Of a DNA stretch of 64,000 nucleotides, positions 51,622 through 60,900 are shown piece after piece; the first letter of the stretch is position 1; each line of letters starts with the position of its first letter. The position numbers and the translations under genes are program-made. The DNA comes from Bacteroidales bacterium (GTDB taxonomy: Bacteria > Bacteroidota > Bacteroidia > Bacteroidales > P3), in contig WRCN01000001.1 of the NCBI GenBank assembly GCA_009783885.1, positions 1-64,000 on the forward strand. Reading direction: 5' to 3'. A model generated the notes under the pieces. That model ran no database searches. It was not told where the DNA came from and saw only the letters and a program-made list of their open reading frames with translations.

Positions 51622-52240
51622 CTATTTACAGCCGAGCAAATAAGTCACGGTAAGTGCAAGACCATTATTTCTTGTTGTAATTTTATTTTCGTTAGATAAG
51701 TTTGCCAAACCAAGGTTGTAACCAACGCCAACCTGGAAGTTGCCGAATTGCAAGCCTGCTCCGAAACCAAGCCCAAAATCCAGTCTGCTCATTTCTCCAC
51801 TACCACTTCCGAATTCAATTTTTTCTGTTGCTTTTTTTCCATCTGCTTTTGCTTTTGTGTTTCCGCTAAGAGCGATACCAACATATGGACCTGCTTGCAA
51901 CACGAGCTGAATATTATCATTTTATACCCAATTTGTATTGAGCGTTAATCGGAACTTGAAGATAATTAAGATTTATTGATCCTTTAACTCCAAATATATC
52001 GATTCTCGCTCCTTGCGTGGCAAATAAGATGCCAGGCTGAATAACAAAGGCTTCGCTAATGGCGTAATCGCCTACAACGCCGATTTGAAATCCGGGTTTC
52101 ATTTTAGTGTCGAGACTTATGCCTCCTCCACTTTCGTTCATATTCGTTAAGTTAAAACCAGCGCGAGCGCCGAATGTGAATTGTGCATGTGCCATCGCTG
52201 CGAAAGCAACAAGCGTTACTGTGATCATTAATTTTTTCAT
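51622..52240 (-). pseudogene. Frameshifted outer-membrane beta-barrel (PorT-type) protein
   Basis: First part (52240 leftwards): signal peptide MKKLMITVTLVAFAAMAHAQ, FTFGARAGFNLTNMNESGGG, NYLQVPINAQYKLGIK, then a stop at 51917. Second part (from about 51903): LQAGPYVGIALSGNTKAKAD, FQVGVGYNLGLANLSNE and VTYLLGCK to 51622. Both belong to one small OmpW/PorT-like barrel of about 206 residues; adding one A to the AAAA run just before the early stop restores the frame (LGIKNDNIQLVLQAGPYVG). Either a real mutation or an assembly error; the protein ends on Cys-Lys rather than Phe. Confidence 0.8.
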
Positions 52241-52301
52241 AATTTTTTGTTTTTTTGGTTTGTAATTTTTTTGTTTGGTTTATTGTTAAAATTTAACTTC
52301 G

Positions 52302-52309
52302 CAAAGATA
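52302..52309 (-). promoter_or_regulatory. -7 box (TATCTTTG) of the barrel gene
   Basis: TATCTTTG on the minus strand, about 61 bases before the ATG at 52240; intact despite the frameshift. Confidence 0.7.
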
Positions 52310-52341
52310 CGATAAAAAAATGAATTTTACAATTTTTTTCG

Positions 52342-52349
52342 TATCTTTG
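52342..52349 (+). promoter_or_regulatory. -7 box (TATCTTTG) of the U32 gene, 4 bases before the ATG
   Basis: Followed by CAAA and the ATG at 52354, implying a leaderless or near-leaderless transcript, or a real start at 52402. Confidence 0.7.
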
Positions 52350-52353
52350 CAAA

Positions 52354-53610
52354 ATGAACACACCTCGTAACCCGCACCTCGCACCCCGCACCGTTGAAAT
52401 CATGTCGCCCGTAGGTAGCTACGAATCGCTGTACGCCGCGATACAAGGCGGTGCAGATTCGGTGTATTTCGGCGTTGGACAACTCAATATGCGTTCGCGT
52501 TCGGCGAATAATTTCGACTTAACAGATTTACAAAACATCGCTGAAATCTGCAAAGAGAACAACATTCGGTCGTATCTAACATTGAATACAATTGTTTATG
52601 ACCATGAGTTGCAAGTGATGAGAAATATTCTGACCACTGCGAAAAAAGCGGGTGTTTCGGCAGTTATTGCTGCGGATATGGCTGTGATAATGTATGCACG
52701 TTCGATTGATTTTGAAGTACATATTTCTACACAATGCAACATCACAAATATAGAAGCTGTGCGGTTTTTCGCGCAATTCGCTGATGTGATGGTAACAGCA
52801 CGAGAATTGAATTTAGACCAAGTTGCTGCTATCATTCAACAAATTTCCGAAGAACAAATCAAAGGCCCTTCGGGACGTTTGGTCGAAATGGAAGTATTCG
52901 CGCATGGAGCATTGTGTATGGCTGTTTCCGGAAAATGTTATTTGAGTTTGGACAACTATAATGAGTCTGCAAATCGGGGGACGTGTTTGCAACTTTGTCG
53001 GCGTCCGTACAAAATTACGGATATGGATGGCGGTACGGAATTAGTTGTTGACAATGCTTACATCTTATCACCAAAAGACTTGAAAACATTAGATTTTTTA
53101 GACAGAATCGTGAACGCCGGTGTGAAAGTTTTGAAAATCGAAGGTCGCGGACGTTCGGCAGATTATGTGAAAACCGTTACCCGAATTTACAAAGAAGCCG
53201 TCGATTCAATTTTCGAAAATACATTCACCAAAGAGCGTTTACAAATTTGGAATGAACAATTGAGAACCGTTTACAATCGCGGATTTTGGAATGGCTACTA
53301 TCTTGGACAAACCCTTGGCGAATGGACAGAGCAGTATGGTTCGTTAGCAACCAAACGCAAAGTTTATGTCGGCAAAGTTACCAACTTTTTCAATAAAATC
53401 AACGTTGCCGAAATCAAAATCGAAACCGGGCAACTTTCTGTTGGCAATGATGTACTGATTATGGGTGAAACTACAGGTGTTTACGAAGATACGATTTCCG
53501 AAATACGTGTAGATTTACAATCGGTTCAAACCGCTGAAAAAGGTGTACTCTGTTCAATCGCAACACGAGCACTTGTGAGGCGAGGCGATAAAGTTTATCG
53601 GAGGGATTAA
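52354..53610 (+). CDS. U32 family protein (RNA hydroxylase/peptidase group)
   Basis: A 418-residue cytoplasmic protein. GSYESLYAAIQGGADSVYFGV and MRSRSANNFDLTDL begin the TIM-barrel part; HGALCMAVSGKCYLSL and NRGTCLQLCRRPYKI hold the conserved Cys residues; LSPKDLKTLDFLDRIVNAGVKVLKIEGRGRS follows. Family members include collagenase-like PrtC and the RNA hydroxylases RlhA and TrhP; a TrhP-like tRNA role is likely but unproven. The first 12 residues (NTPRNPHLAPRT) are encoded by low-complexity repeat DNA and are absent from family members I know; ATG 52402 (MSPVGSYES) is an alternative start. Confidence 0.88.
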   Translation: MNTPRNPHLAPRTVEIMSPVGSYESLYAAIQGGADSVYFGVGQLNMRSRSANNFDLTDLQNIAEICKENNIRSYLTLNTIVYDHELQVMRNILTTAKKAGVSAVIAADMAVIMYARSIDFEVHISTQCNITNIEAVRFFAQFADVMVTARELNLDQVAAIIQQISEEQIKGPSGRLVEMEVFAHGALCMAVSGKCYLSLDNYNESANRGTCLQLCRRPYKITDMDGGTELVVDNAYILSPKDLKTLDFLDRIVNAGVKVLKIEGRGRSADYVKTVTRIYKEAVDSIFENTFTKERLQIWNEQLRTVYNRGFWNGYYLGQTLGEWTEQYGSLATKRKVYVGKVTNFFNKINVAEIKIETGQLSVGNDVLIMGETTGVYEDTISEIRVDLQSVQTAEKGVLCSIATRALVRRGDKVYRRD

Positions 53611-53707
53611 TTCAATAAATAGAATTTCTAACCAATTCTGTACGCAGAGAGGTAAGTGTTACAATCTTTTTTTGCAGACGAAATTAGTTGTAAGTACCAA
53701 GTAACAA

Positions 53708-54109
53708 TTAGTCCATTTTATACGAAAATTCGGCTATAACAGTACCAATGTCACTTCTTACTTGCCAACGAAATTTAGTGGCTTCGTGTAAGTTGAGAGC
53801 ATCAATGTCTGCAGTCTTAATTTTTGCAACCCATTCGTCTGCAATTTTTTTGGCTTCTTTGTCAGCTTTTTCTCTAGCTTCCGCTTCGTTTCTACCACTA
53901 CCGGTGTACTTAAGCGGATTTGTGATGTCGTGATAAGGAATACCTAAACCTGTGATGTAATTTTGTACGGTAATCATATCTAAGAAAGAGTCAGAATACC
54001 AAGAGGGAAATCCGTCATTGAAGTAAGATACTTCGACTGTTGTTCTTGAGCAGCTTGTTGTGATTGTCAGTGCTGCTACGACTGCTGAGAGGAGAAAGAT
54101 TTTTTTCAT
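53708..54109 (-). CDS. Small lipoprotein of unknown function
   Basis: A 133-residue lipoprotein: signal ending TITTSC (Cys20). The mature part has a helical charged segment (RNEAEAREKADKEAKKIADEW) and ends in alternating strands (TVIAEFSYKMD). No family recognised. Third gene of a leftward unit with the S41 peptidase and a barrel protein; spacing to the S41 gene is 38 bases. Confidence 0.75.
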   Translation of the reverse strand: MKKIFLLSAVVAALTITTSCSRTTVEVSYFNDGFPSWYSDSFLDMITVQNYITGLGIPYHDITNPLKYTGSGRNEAEAREKADKEAKKIADEWVAKIKTADIDALNLHEATKFRWQVRSDIGTVIAEFSYKMD

Positions 54110-54147
54110 GGTTGTTAAGTTTTTTTGTTAATAATTGTGCGAAATAT

Positions 54148-55419
54148 TTATCGGTTAATGATTATGTCTATTGCTTTTTCAAGTTGTCGGTCTTTACCTA
54201 TTGCAATATCAGCAGCAAATGCTTCATCGTGTTTAATTTCATAGCCACGCGGTGCATCTTTAGGTGAAAAACCTTTACCTTCGTAATTTTTGCCGTTAGG
54301 TGCATCAATCATGACGAACGGGGTATAGACCAAGTTCATGAAAAAATTATTAAACGTGCCGGCATTGAAAATAGTCATGGATGTATTACTTTGCAACAGA
54401 TTACCTTGTCCGCCCCAAGTGGTTTCACCCACGAAGTATCCATTGGGTAGATGACTGAGTGCCATAGTAGATATTTCTGCACAACTCACCGAATGCACGT
54501 CTGCCAAAACAACAATCGGAATTGTTGCAATTGCAGGATTTGTGTTGACAGGCACATAGGAAACAGGTCTATATGTATGAGGAACTCGAGGTCCGTAATC
54601 TAATCTGCCTTCGCCTATTTTTTCTCGTCTGAATCCTGCCAAAAATTCTTTACCCATCAAAAAGTTAGACCACAATAAATCCATATCAACGACACTGCCT
54701 CCGCCATTTCCCCTGAGATCGATAATAACACCATCGAGAGTTGGATCTTCGAGTGCGGAAAATAATTCATCTAATATAATAGCAATCGAAGTCCCCGAAA
54801 TATCGTCGGGATTGCTGAAATATCCGTGAATATTGAAACCGCTAAAATAAAAGTAGCATATATTTTTTTCTGATGTATTATCAACAAATCCCTGCAACAT
54901 GTACAATAGATCTCCCGAAACACTGGCAACACCGCGAAGCCAATTATTCAAATAGCGGTCAGGTAATTCAGTAAATATGAAATTATCAAGATCATTCTTA
55001 GCGCGATAATCACTTCTTTGCATATAGCGATTGTCACTGGGTCGTATAAGAAAACCATATCCTGCCTCTGCCAAGGCGCCTCGATATGCAGCGTCTATCA
55101 AAATAGCATAGTGTCCATCCGCTAAATCCTTTGTCATTTCGATAAAGTATTTATAGGCTGTTATGATGTCGTCCGACTCATTGATATTGAGTTGAGCAAA
55201 TTTTGGTTGATACAAGTCATAAACGGCATCCCAATCGGTGGGATCAATGTCCCAGAAAATGTAGTTGTTGTTCATACCAGTCCAAAAACTTTCAAATGCG
55301 GATGCAAGACATTTTCTTTGGAAGTCGTACGGACGATTTGCTTCGGGCATACTCTTACGACACGAGGTAGCAGTAATTGCTAAAACTGCAATGCAGAAAA
55401 ATATTTTAAGTGATTTCAT
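54148..55419 (-). CDS. S41-family peptidase lipoprotein
   Basis: A 423-residue lipoprotein (lipobox TATSC, Cys20) of the C-terminal processing/tricorn-like peptidase group. The peptidase domain (about 195-395) shows LDGVIIDLRGNGGGSVVDMD and HSVSCAEISTMALSHLPNGYFVG, the second carrying the putative nucleophile Ser. The usual PDZ domain between the N-terminal part and the peptidase is hard to see. The ATG at 55419 starts MKSLKIFFCIAVLAITATSC; the longer reading would hide the signal. Starts 5 bases after the barrel gene stop. Confidence 0.87.
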   Translation of the reverse strand: MKSLKIFFCIAVLAITATSCRKSMPEANRPYDFQRKCLASAFESFWTGMNNNYIFWDIDPTDWDAVYDLYQPKFAQLNINESDDIITAYKYFIEMTKDLADGHYAILIDAAYRGALAEAGYGFLIRPSDNRYMQRSDYRAKNDLDNFIFTELPDRYLNNWLRGVASVSGDLLYMLQGFVDNTSEKNICYFYFSGFNIHGYFSNPDDISGTSIAIILDELFSALEDPTLDGVIIDLRGNGGGSVVDMDLLWSNFLMGKEFLAGFRREKIGEGRLDYGPRVPHTYRPVSYVPVNTNPAIATIPIVVLADVHSVSCAEISTMALSHLPNGYFVGETTWGGQGNLLQSNTSMTIFNAGTFNNFFMNLVYTPFVMIDAPNGKNYEGKGFSPKDAPRGYEIKHDEAFAADIAIGKDRQLEKAIDIIINR

Positions 55420-55423
55420 GGCT

Positions 55424-56140
55424 TTAATTTTTTTTAGAGTTACGTAAAGAAAAGAGGTTAAACAGTACGCTCGCTTGTAGCACATAGGTATCGTTGTAAC
55501 GAGGCACTTGTCGATACATATACTTCTTTTGGAGGTCTGACGCACTGTGGTAATAACGTCCTTCGAGTGCGAAAGTAAACATGTTGTTATATTTGTATTC
55601 TAACCCCAAGCCTAACATCAAGCCGTATTCAAAACGGTTGTCGCGACGACTGTCAAAGGTAAACGACTCATCGTATTCGTATGGTAATTCGTTATTGTCA
55701 AGGGCTATTCCCTTGATTCGACTACCTGTCCAATAACCCATAAATACGCCGGGTGTACAAAAACCGCGCAATTTTTCTCCACCAAACGAAAAATTAACCA
55801 TTAACGGTAATTGCAGATAAGTGTTTGTGGTGTGTCGGTGAGGTTTCGGAGAATAGGCGTGAAAATCCGTACGCGTCCACGTGTAGTTTTTTTGAATTAC
55901 AGATGGCTCTGCTTGCAAAGCAAACCACTCGTTGAAACGGTACCTAATAGGCATACCCACGGTGAATCCACCTTTGCTTTTATAAGCAGTAAATGGGCGA
56001 GATCCGACAGAGGTTATCAGTGTGTTGTGGCTATACCCACCGGACACTCCAAGGTACAGTTTGTCTTTGTTGTTGTTTTGAGCATAAGCAACAATACCAA
56101 CAAACAACAAGCTAATTGTCATTAGATTTTTTGTTCTCAT
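55424..56140 (-). CDS. Outer-membrane beta-barrel protein (porin family)
   Basis: A 238-residue protein with a signal peptide (MRTKNLMTISLLFVGIVAYAQ) and an outer-membrane barrel made of amphipathic strands, for example LYLGVSGGYSHNTLI, FALQAEPSVIQKNY and RFEYGLMLGLGLEYKY. It belongs to the PorT/OmpW-like barrels abundant in Bacteroidota. First gene of the barrel-S41-lipoprotein unit. The leader (56142-56177) is built of GGTTTTA-like heptamers on the plus strand. Confidence 0.82.
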   Translation of the reverse strand: MRTKNLMTISLLFVGIVAYAQNNNKDKLYLGVSGGYSHNTLITSVGSRPFTAYKSKGGFTVGMPIRYRFNEWFALQAEPSVIQKNYTWTRTDFHAYSPKPHRHTTNTYLQLPLMVNFSFGGEKLRGFCTPGVFMGYWTGSRIKGIALDNNELPYEYDESFTFDSRRDNRFEYGLMLGLGLEYKYNNMFTFALEGRYYHSASDLQKKYMYRQVPRYNDTYVLQASVLFNLFSLRNSKKN

Positions 56141-56220
56141 TTGGTTTTAGTTTTTAGGTTTTAGGTTTTAGTTTTGAGACTGTAAAAGTACTATTTTTTT
56201 TGGAATTTAGCAAGTACAAA

Positions 56221-57876
56221 CTAGTAAATAAATGAACTTCCTCCCAAAAACTCCCGCAAAATTGATGTTGGCGGAATTTCCCGATCGCTCATGGGTTGAA
56301 AATAGGTGAAAAATTTTAGCAATCCGGTTGCATCGTTATAAGCTTCAGAAGTTTCCGGAACGGCACGCAGAATAGGCTCTGCGAAAGTTTTCAAAACTGA
56401 CAATTCAAAAATCAACGCAGAATTGAAGATAACATCCGCCTCTTCCTGAAACGGAAAAATATTTTTTTCTTCGCCACGACGAACGCTGTTCCAACGATTG
56501 ATGGTGTCGATAGCCGAATATCCTCGTGTTCTGTAATCACGGACAATTCGACGAATCAGACGATTGTCCGTAGTTGGAATCGGATTATGTGCATCAATCG
56601 AAATCGGCGTTAAAGCCGACACATAAATTCGATATTTCAGTTTGTCGGAAATACGTGCAGTGAGTTTTGGGTTATTGCCGTGAATGCCCTCCATCACAAG
56701 GATTGAGCGTTCTTTCATTTGCAGTGTATTGCCCCGAAACTCGCGTTGACCGGTGTAAAAATTGAAAGTAGGAGATTGGATTTCTTTACCATCAAGCAAT
56801 TCAACCAATTGTTCGTTGAAAAAATCTACGTCTAAAGCATCGATAGTTTCGAAATCGTAGTCGCCGTTTTCGTCACGTGGCGTGTCTTCACGATTTTTGA
56901 AATAATTGTCGAGTTCAATCACTACAGGGGTGAGTCCCATAACTTGAAGTTGCACATCCAAACGCTTGCTAAACGTAGTTTTCCCGGATGATGAAGGACC
57001 GCTGATGAGCACCATTTTGGCCTCTTTTCGGTTGTAAATTTCATCAGCGATATGGGCGATATTTTTTTCCTGCAAAGCCTCTGCGATTTTGATAATATCG
57101 CCATCGGTTTTTTGTTCTATAAGATGGTTCAAATCCCCGATATATCGCAAATTCAGAACATCTAACCACCCTTTATATTGTCTGAAAATTTTGAATAATT
57201 TGGAGTCGGGTTCGACTTTAGGCTGTGTGCCCGGTTCAATCGAAAACGAGGTCTTCATCAGAAAACCGTTACCGTAAAGTTCAAATTCCAAATACGGCAA
57301 ATAACCTGTAGATGGGAGTAAGTAACCATAAAAATAATTCACTTCATCATCCAAAAAATACACAGATGTAAAAAATTCGTGACGTGTTTCGATGCTATTT
57401 ACTTTATCGAATAAACGATGTTTTTTGAATAGTTCAACCGCTTCTTCAGTTGGAATTTGCTGCCGACGAAACAGCAGATTAGCCTTGATGATTTCGTGCG
57501 TTTTCACTTCCAACGCGTGCGCCATATCTTGGCTGATTTGAAACGGCAGATTGTCGATTTCGCAATACACACCACCCGGAAGCGAATGCTCAACACGCAA
57601 ATTGGCTTCCGGAAATAAATCTCGAATAGCCTTATACAATACAAAAATTGCTGAACGCGAACACATTCGTTTTGCCAAAGGATGGTGGAGGTCAATAAAT
57701 TCGATGATTTTTGGTTTGAAAACTTCGTAATCTAATTCTCGCAGACTATTATTGGCAACGGCAGCAATAACCGTGTCGCCAAGCGGTTTTCCAAAGGCTT
57801 CGTGAAGTTGTTGAAGGCTTAATCCTTTCAAAAAGGATTTGGTTTCTTTAGTGTTTTTGCAAGTGATTTCGACCAT
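56221..57876 (-). CDS. Uridine kinase-like nucleoside kinase with TGS and SAD-like N-terminal domains
   Basis: A 551-residue protein. N-terminal ubiquitin-like TGS (about 1-62), then a threonyl-tRNA-synthetase second-additional-domain-like part (about 65-230, HHPLAKRMCSRSAIFVLYKA), and a C-terminal P-loop kinase (about 285-520) with GPSSSGKTTFSKRL, IELDNYFKNREDTP and the DFETIDALD lid region. Common in Bacteroidota and Firmicutes; substrate is presumed to be uridine/cytidine but is not proven. Start at 57876 is 14 bases after the promoter box. Confidence 0.88.
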   Translation of the reverse strand: MVEITCKNTKETKSFLKGLSLQQLHEAFGKPLGDTVIAAVANNSLRELDYEVFKPKIIEFIDLHHPLAKRMCSRSAIFVLYKAIRDLFPEANLRVEHSLPGGVYCEIDNLPFQISQDMAHALEVKTHEIIKANLLFRRQQIPTEEAVELFKKHRLFDKVNSIETRHEFFTSVYFLDDEVNYFYGYLLPSTGYLPYLEFELYGNGFLMKTSFSIEPGTQPKVEPDSKLFKIFRQYKGWLDVLNLRYIGDLNHLIEQKTDGDIIKIAEALQEKNIAHIADEIYNRKEAKMVLISGPSSSGKTTFSKRLDVQLQVMGLTPVVIELDNYFKNREDTPRDENGDYDFETIDALDVDFFNEQLVELLDGKEIQSPTFNFYTGQREFRGNTLQMKERSILVMEGIHGNNPKLTARISDKLKYRIYVSALTPISIDAHNPIPTTDNRLIRRIVRDYRTRGYSAIDTINRWNSVRRGEEKNIFPFQEEADVIFNSALIFELSVLKTFAEPILRAVPETSEAYNDATGLLKFFTYFQPMSDREIPPTSILREFLGGSSFIY

Positions 57877-57890
57877 GGTATTTTTTTCTG

Positions 57891-57898
57891 CAAAGATA
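57891..57898 (-). promoter_or_regulatory. -7 box (TATCTTTG) of the kinase gene
   Basis: TATCTTTG on the minus strand, 14 bases before the ATG; excludes the 57921 start. Confidence 0.75.
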
Positions 57899-57931
57899 CA
57901 AAAAAAAGTTGTATATATCATTTTTTTTTCG

Positions 57932-57939
57932 TACCTTTG
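57932..57939 (+). promoter_or_regulatory. -7 box (TACCTTTG) of the first M6 protease gene
   Basis: TACCTTTG 28 bases before the ATG at 57968; back to back with the kinase promoter. Confidence 0.75.
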
Positions 57940-57967
57940 TGCAAATATAATCTAAAATCGAAACACG

Positions 57968-60900
57968 ATGAAAAAATATTTCCTTTTTGTATTTACGACC
58001 TTGTTTTTTGTTACGCAACATGTTTTTGCTGTTCCGGCGAATCCAACTCCGGATAATTATACCTTACCGGATGGTTCGGTAATTACTCTTCTACAAAGAG
58101 GTGATGAATTCGTAAATTGGGTAACTACGCTTGATGGGTTTACCTTATTGCTTAACAAGGATGGCTTTTTTGAGTATGCTATTCAAGACCAAGCGGGCGA
58201 TTTGACACTGTCTGATGTGCGTGCGCATAATGAGTCGAAACGCATGGTAGAGGAACGAAGTTTTGTGGCAAATTTGCCACAAGGATTGAGTTATAGTTCA
58301 TTTCAGATTGAAACTATGCTTGAACTTCGCGGAGTAAGAGAGGATTTTTTGCGACAAAAGATAGATGATGATGCACAACGTATGTCTGGAGTTGTCTGCA
58401 CAGGAAATGTGCGTGTACCGATTATTTTGGTTGGATTTCAGGATAGAGCGTTTACCACACCAAAAGCACACTATGAAATGTTGTTTAATCAACTAAACTT
58501 AACCAGCACGCCATACGGAACAGTTCCGGGAAGTTTGCGAGATTATTTTTCAAGTGTTTCAAACGGAACACTAGACGTTCAAGTGGATGTTTTTGGCCCA
58601 TATACCATGCCGAATAACTTACTCCATTATTCAATTTCCGGAGATTGTCCGGGTGCCGGCGGACAACATCGTACGCTGGCCCGCTTGGCGCTTGATTCGG
58701 CATTTCACAGAGGTGGTGCAGACTTAGCTAGCTATAATGTGACCTCTGTGCATATTATTTTTGCCGGTTATGGTAGGGAGAATGGGGCGAGCACTTGCCC
58801 CTCAATATGGTCACACATGTCAAGTATCGCAAGTCCTAATACCTACAATGGAAAAACATTTACTAACTATTCTGTTTCTCCTGAATTTCGTGGTACCAGC
58901 GGTTCTAACATTACCTATATTGGTGTTGTTGCCCATGAAATGGGGCATTCATTACTACTCTTGCCTGATTTTTATTCTGTGGGCGCTAGCTGTGTGGATT
59001 TAGGCAGTTGGTGTTTGATGGCAAGCGGTTCGTGGAATGACAACGGGCGCACGCCTCCCAAAATTTCGGCGTATGGTCGTGTTGCTTCCGGATGGGTGCC
59101 GGAAGTAACGCTTTCAACACCGGCAAACATTACCCTGCCTAATCCTGTCACAACAGACGCTGTCTATCGGATTAACACAACCACAAATAACGAATATTTC
59201 TTATTGGAAAACCGTCAACAAACAGGTTGGGATGCCTTTATTCCAAGCAGTGGTATGTTGATTTATCATACAGATCGGGCGAATACTGCGGCTCTAAATG
59301 ACTGGACAAATAATCGAGTTCTTTCCACTTGTAGTCGTCGCAGATATTACATCAAGCAGGCGGGTTGTGCTACTACCAATGGTTGTAATACAGGGACAGG
59401 TTGGACTAATCGTGTGAATGATCCGTGGCCAAGAAGCACTTTTACGGAATTTACAGATAATTCAACGCCCAATGCAAGATCGTGGGCAGGTGCAAATACT
59501 GCAAAACCGGTAACCGAGATTACAACAAACACAACTGCGAGAACAGTTTCATTCAAATTTATGGGAGGAGACATTACCACTCCGGATGCAGAATTATCGG
59601 AGTTTGTTGATTTGCTTGCTGTAATACCGAGTACAGAAGCAAATAACCTTGATATTAAGGTTCGCTTGCGCAATGGAGGTGTAACTTTCACGTCCGCATC
59701 AATTGCATGGAGTGTTAATGGAGTGGCTCAAACACCTTATTTATGGTCAGGTAGCCTTGCAAACGGAGCAGAGACAGTAGTAACACTCGGCACGATTAAT
59801 CTTACTAGTGGTTCGCATACAATTAGTGCTACAGTAGCCGTTGCGGGAGACCTTAATCCCACAAACAACACAGTGAGTAAAATTGTAAAAGTCGTAATCC
59901 CATTCTTTACCGAAAATTGGGAAGGAAGCACTACTGGCTGGACATTTCAAAACGGTACTCAAACTAACAAGTGGCAAGTAGGTACAGCGGCCTCCAATGG
60001 AGGCAGTAGGTCTGCCTATATTTCCAATGATAACGGTACAAGTAATACATACAGTATTACCAGCACAAGCACAGTACACCTTTACCGAGATATTACCTTT
60101 CCTGCTTCAACGGACAGTTTTGATTTGTACTTTGATGTAAGATGTATGGGTGAGCCACATTCAAGCGGTGGAACCCCTTGGGATTATATGGAAGTGCGGA
60201 TTGTAGCAACGAGTGTTACACCTGCAGCCGGAACCTTGTTAACTCAAGGCACAAGTTTTGGAAGGTACTTTGAGATAGGTAGTTGGCAAAACATATCCCA
60301 AGCCTTACCGCCTTCATATTCGAACACAACTCAACGATTAGTATTTTCGTGGAGGAATGACAACACTGTGGGCACTCAACCGCCTGCTGCCATTGATAAT
60401 ATTATTTTGGCATCACGTACAATCTCTTCAATTTACAGTATATCATTAAGCCAAACAGGTACACATACATTTACAGGTGCAAATTTTGGCTACAGCGCAC
60501 CAGCTCCGCTTTCGGTAACCATTGCCAACACAGGAAACCAAGCAACGGGGACATTAAATATTGCCTTGAGCGGAACGAATCCAAATGATTTTACACTTTC
60601 CAAAACATCAATCACTAATATTGCTGCACCCGGTACAGATAATTTTACGGTTGTTCCGAAAACAGCTCTTGCCGTTGGAACTTATACGGCTACAGTTACT
60701 GTCAGCGGTAGCAATAGTATTTCCGGAACGTTCAATGTAAGTTTCACTGTAAACAAGGCTAACGGCGCAGCAGTGAGCATGCCAACTGTGGCAAGTCGAA
60801 CTCACGACAGTATTACGGTTAATACTGTGAGCACTCCGAGCAATGGGCAAACCGTGGAATACGCCATTCATACAACCAACACAGCCGCTGCTTCATCGCT

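Noticed and set aside
56142..56177. GGTTTTA heptamers as a telomere-like or regulatory array
   Set aside because: Only about four imperfect units in an AT-rich leader; too short to interpret.
58263..58282. Perfect 20-base palindrome TTGTGGCAAATTTGCCACAA in the first M6 gene
   Set aside because: The paralogue encodes nearly the same residues without the palindrome and there is no extra protein segment, so it is likely chance.
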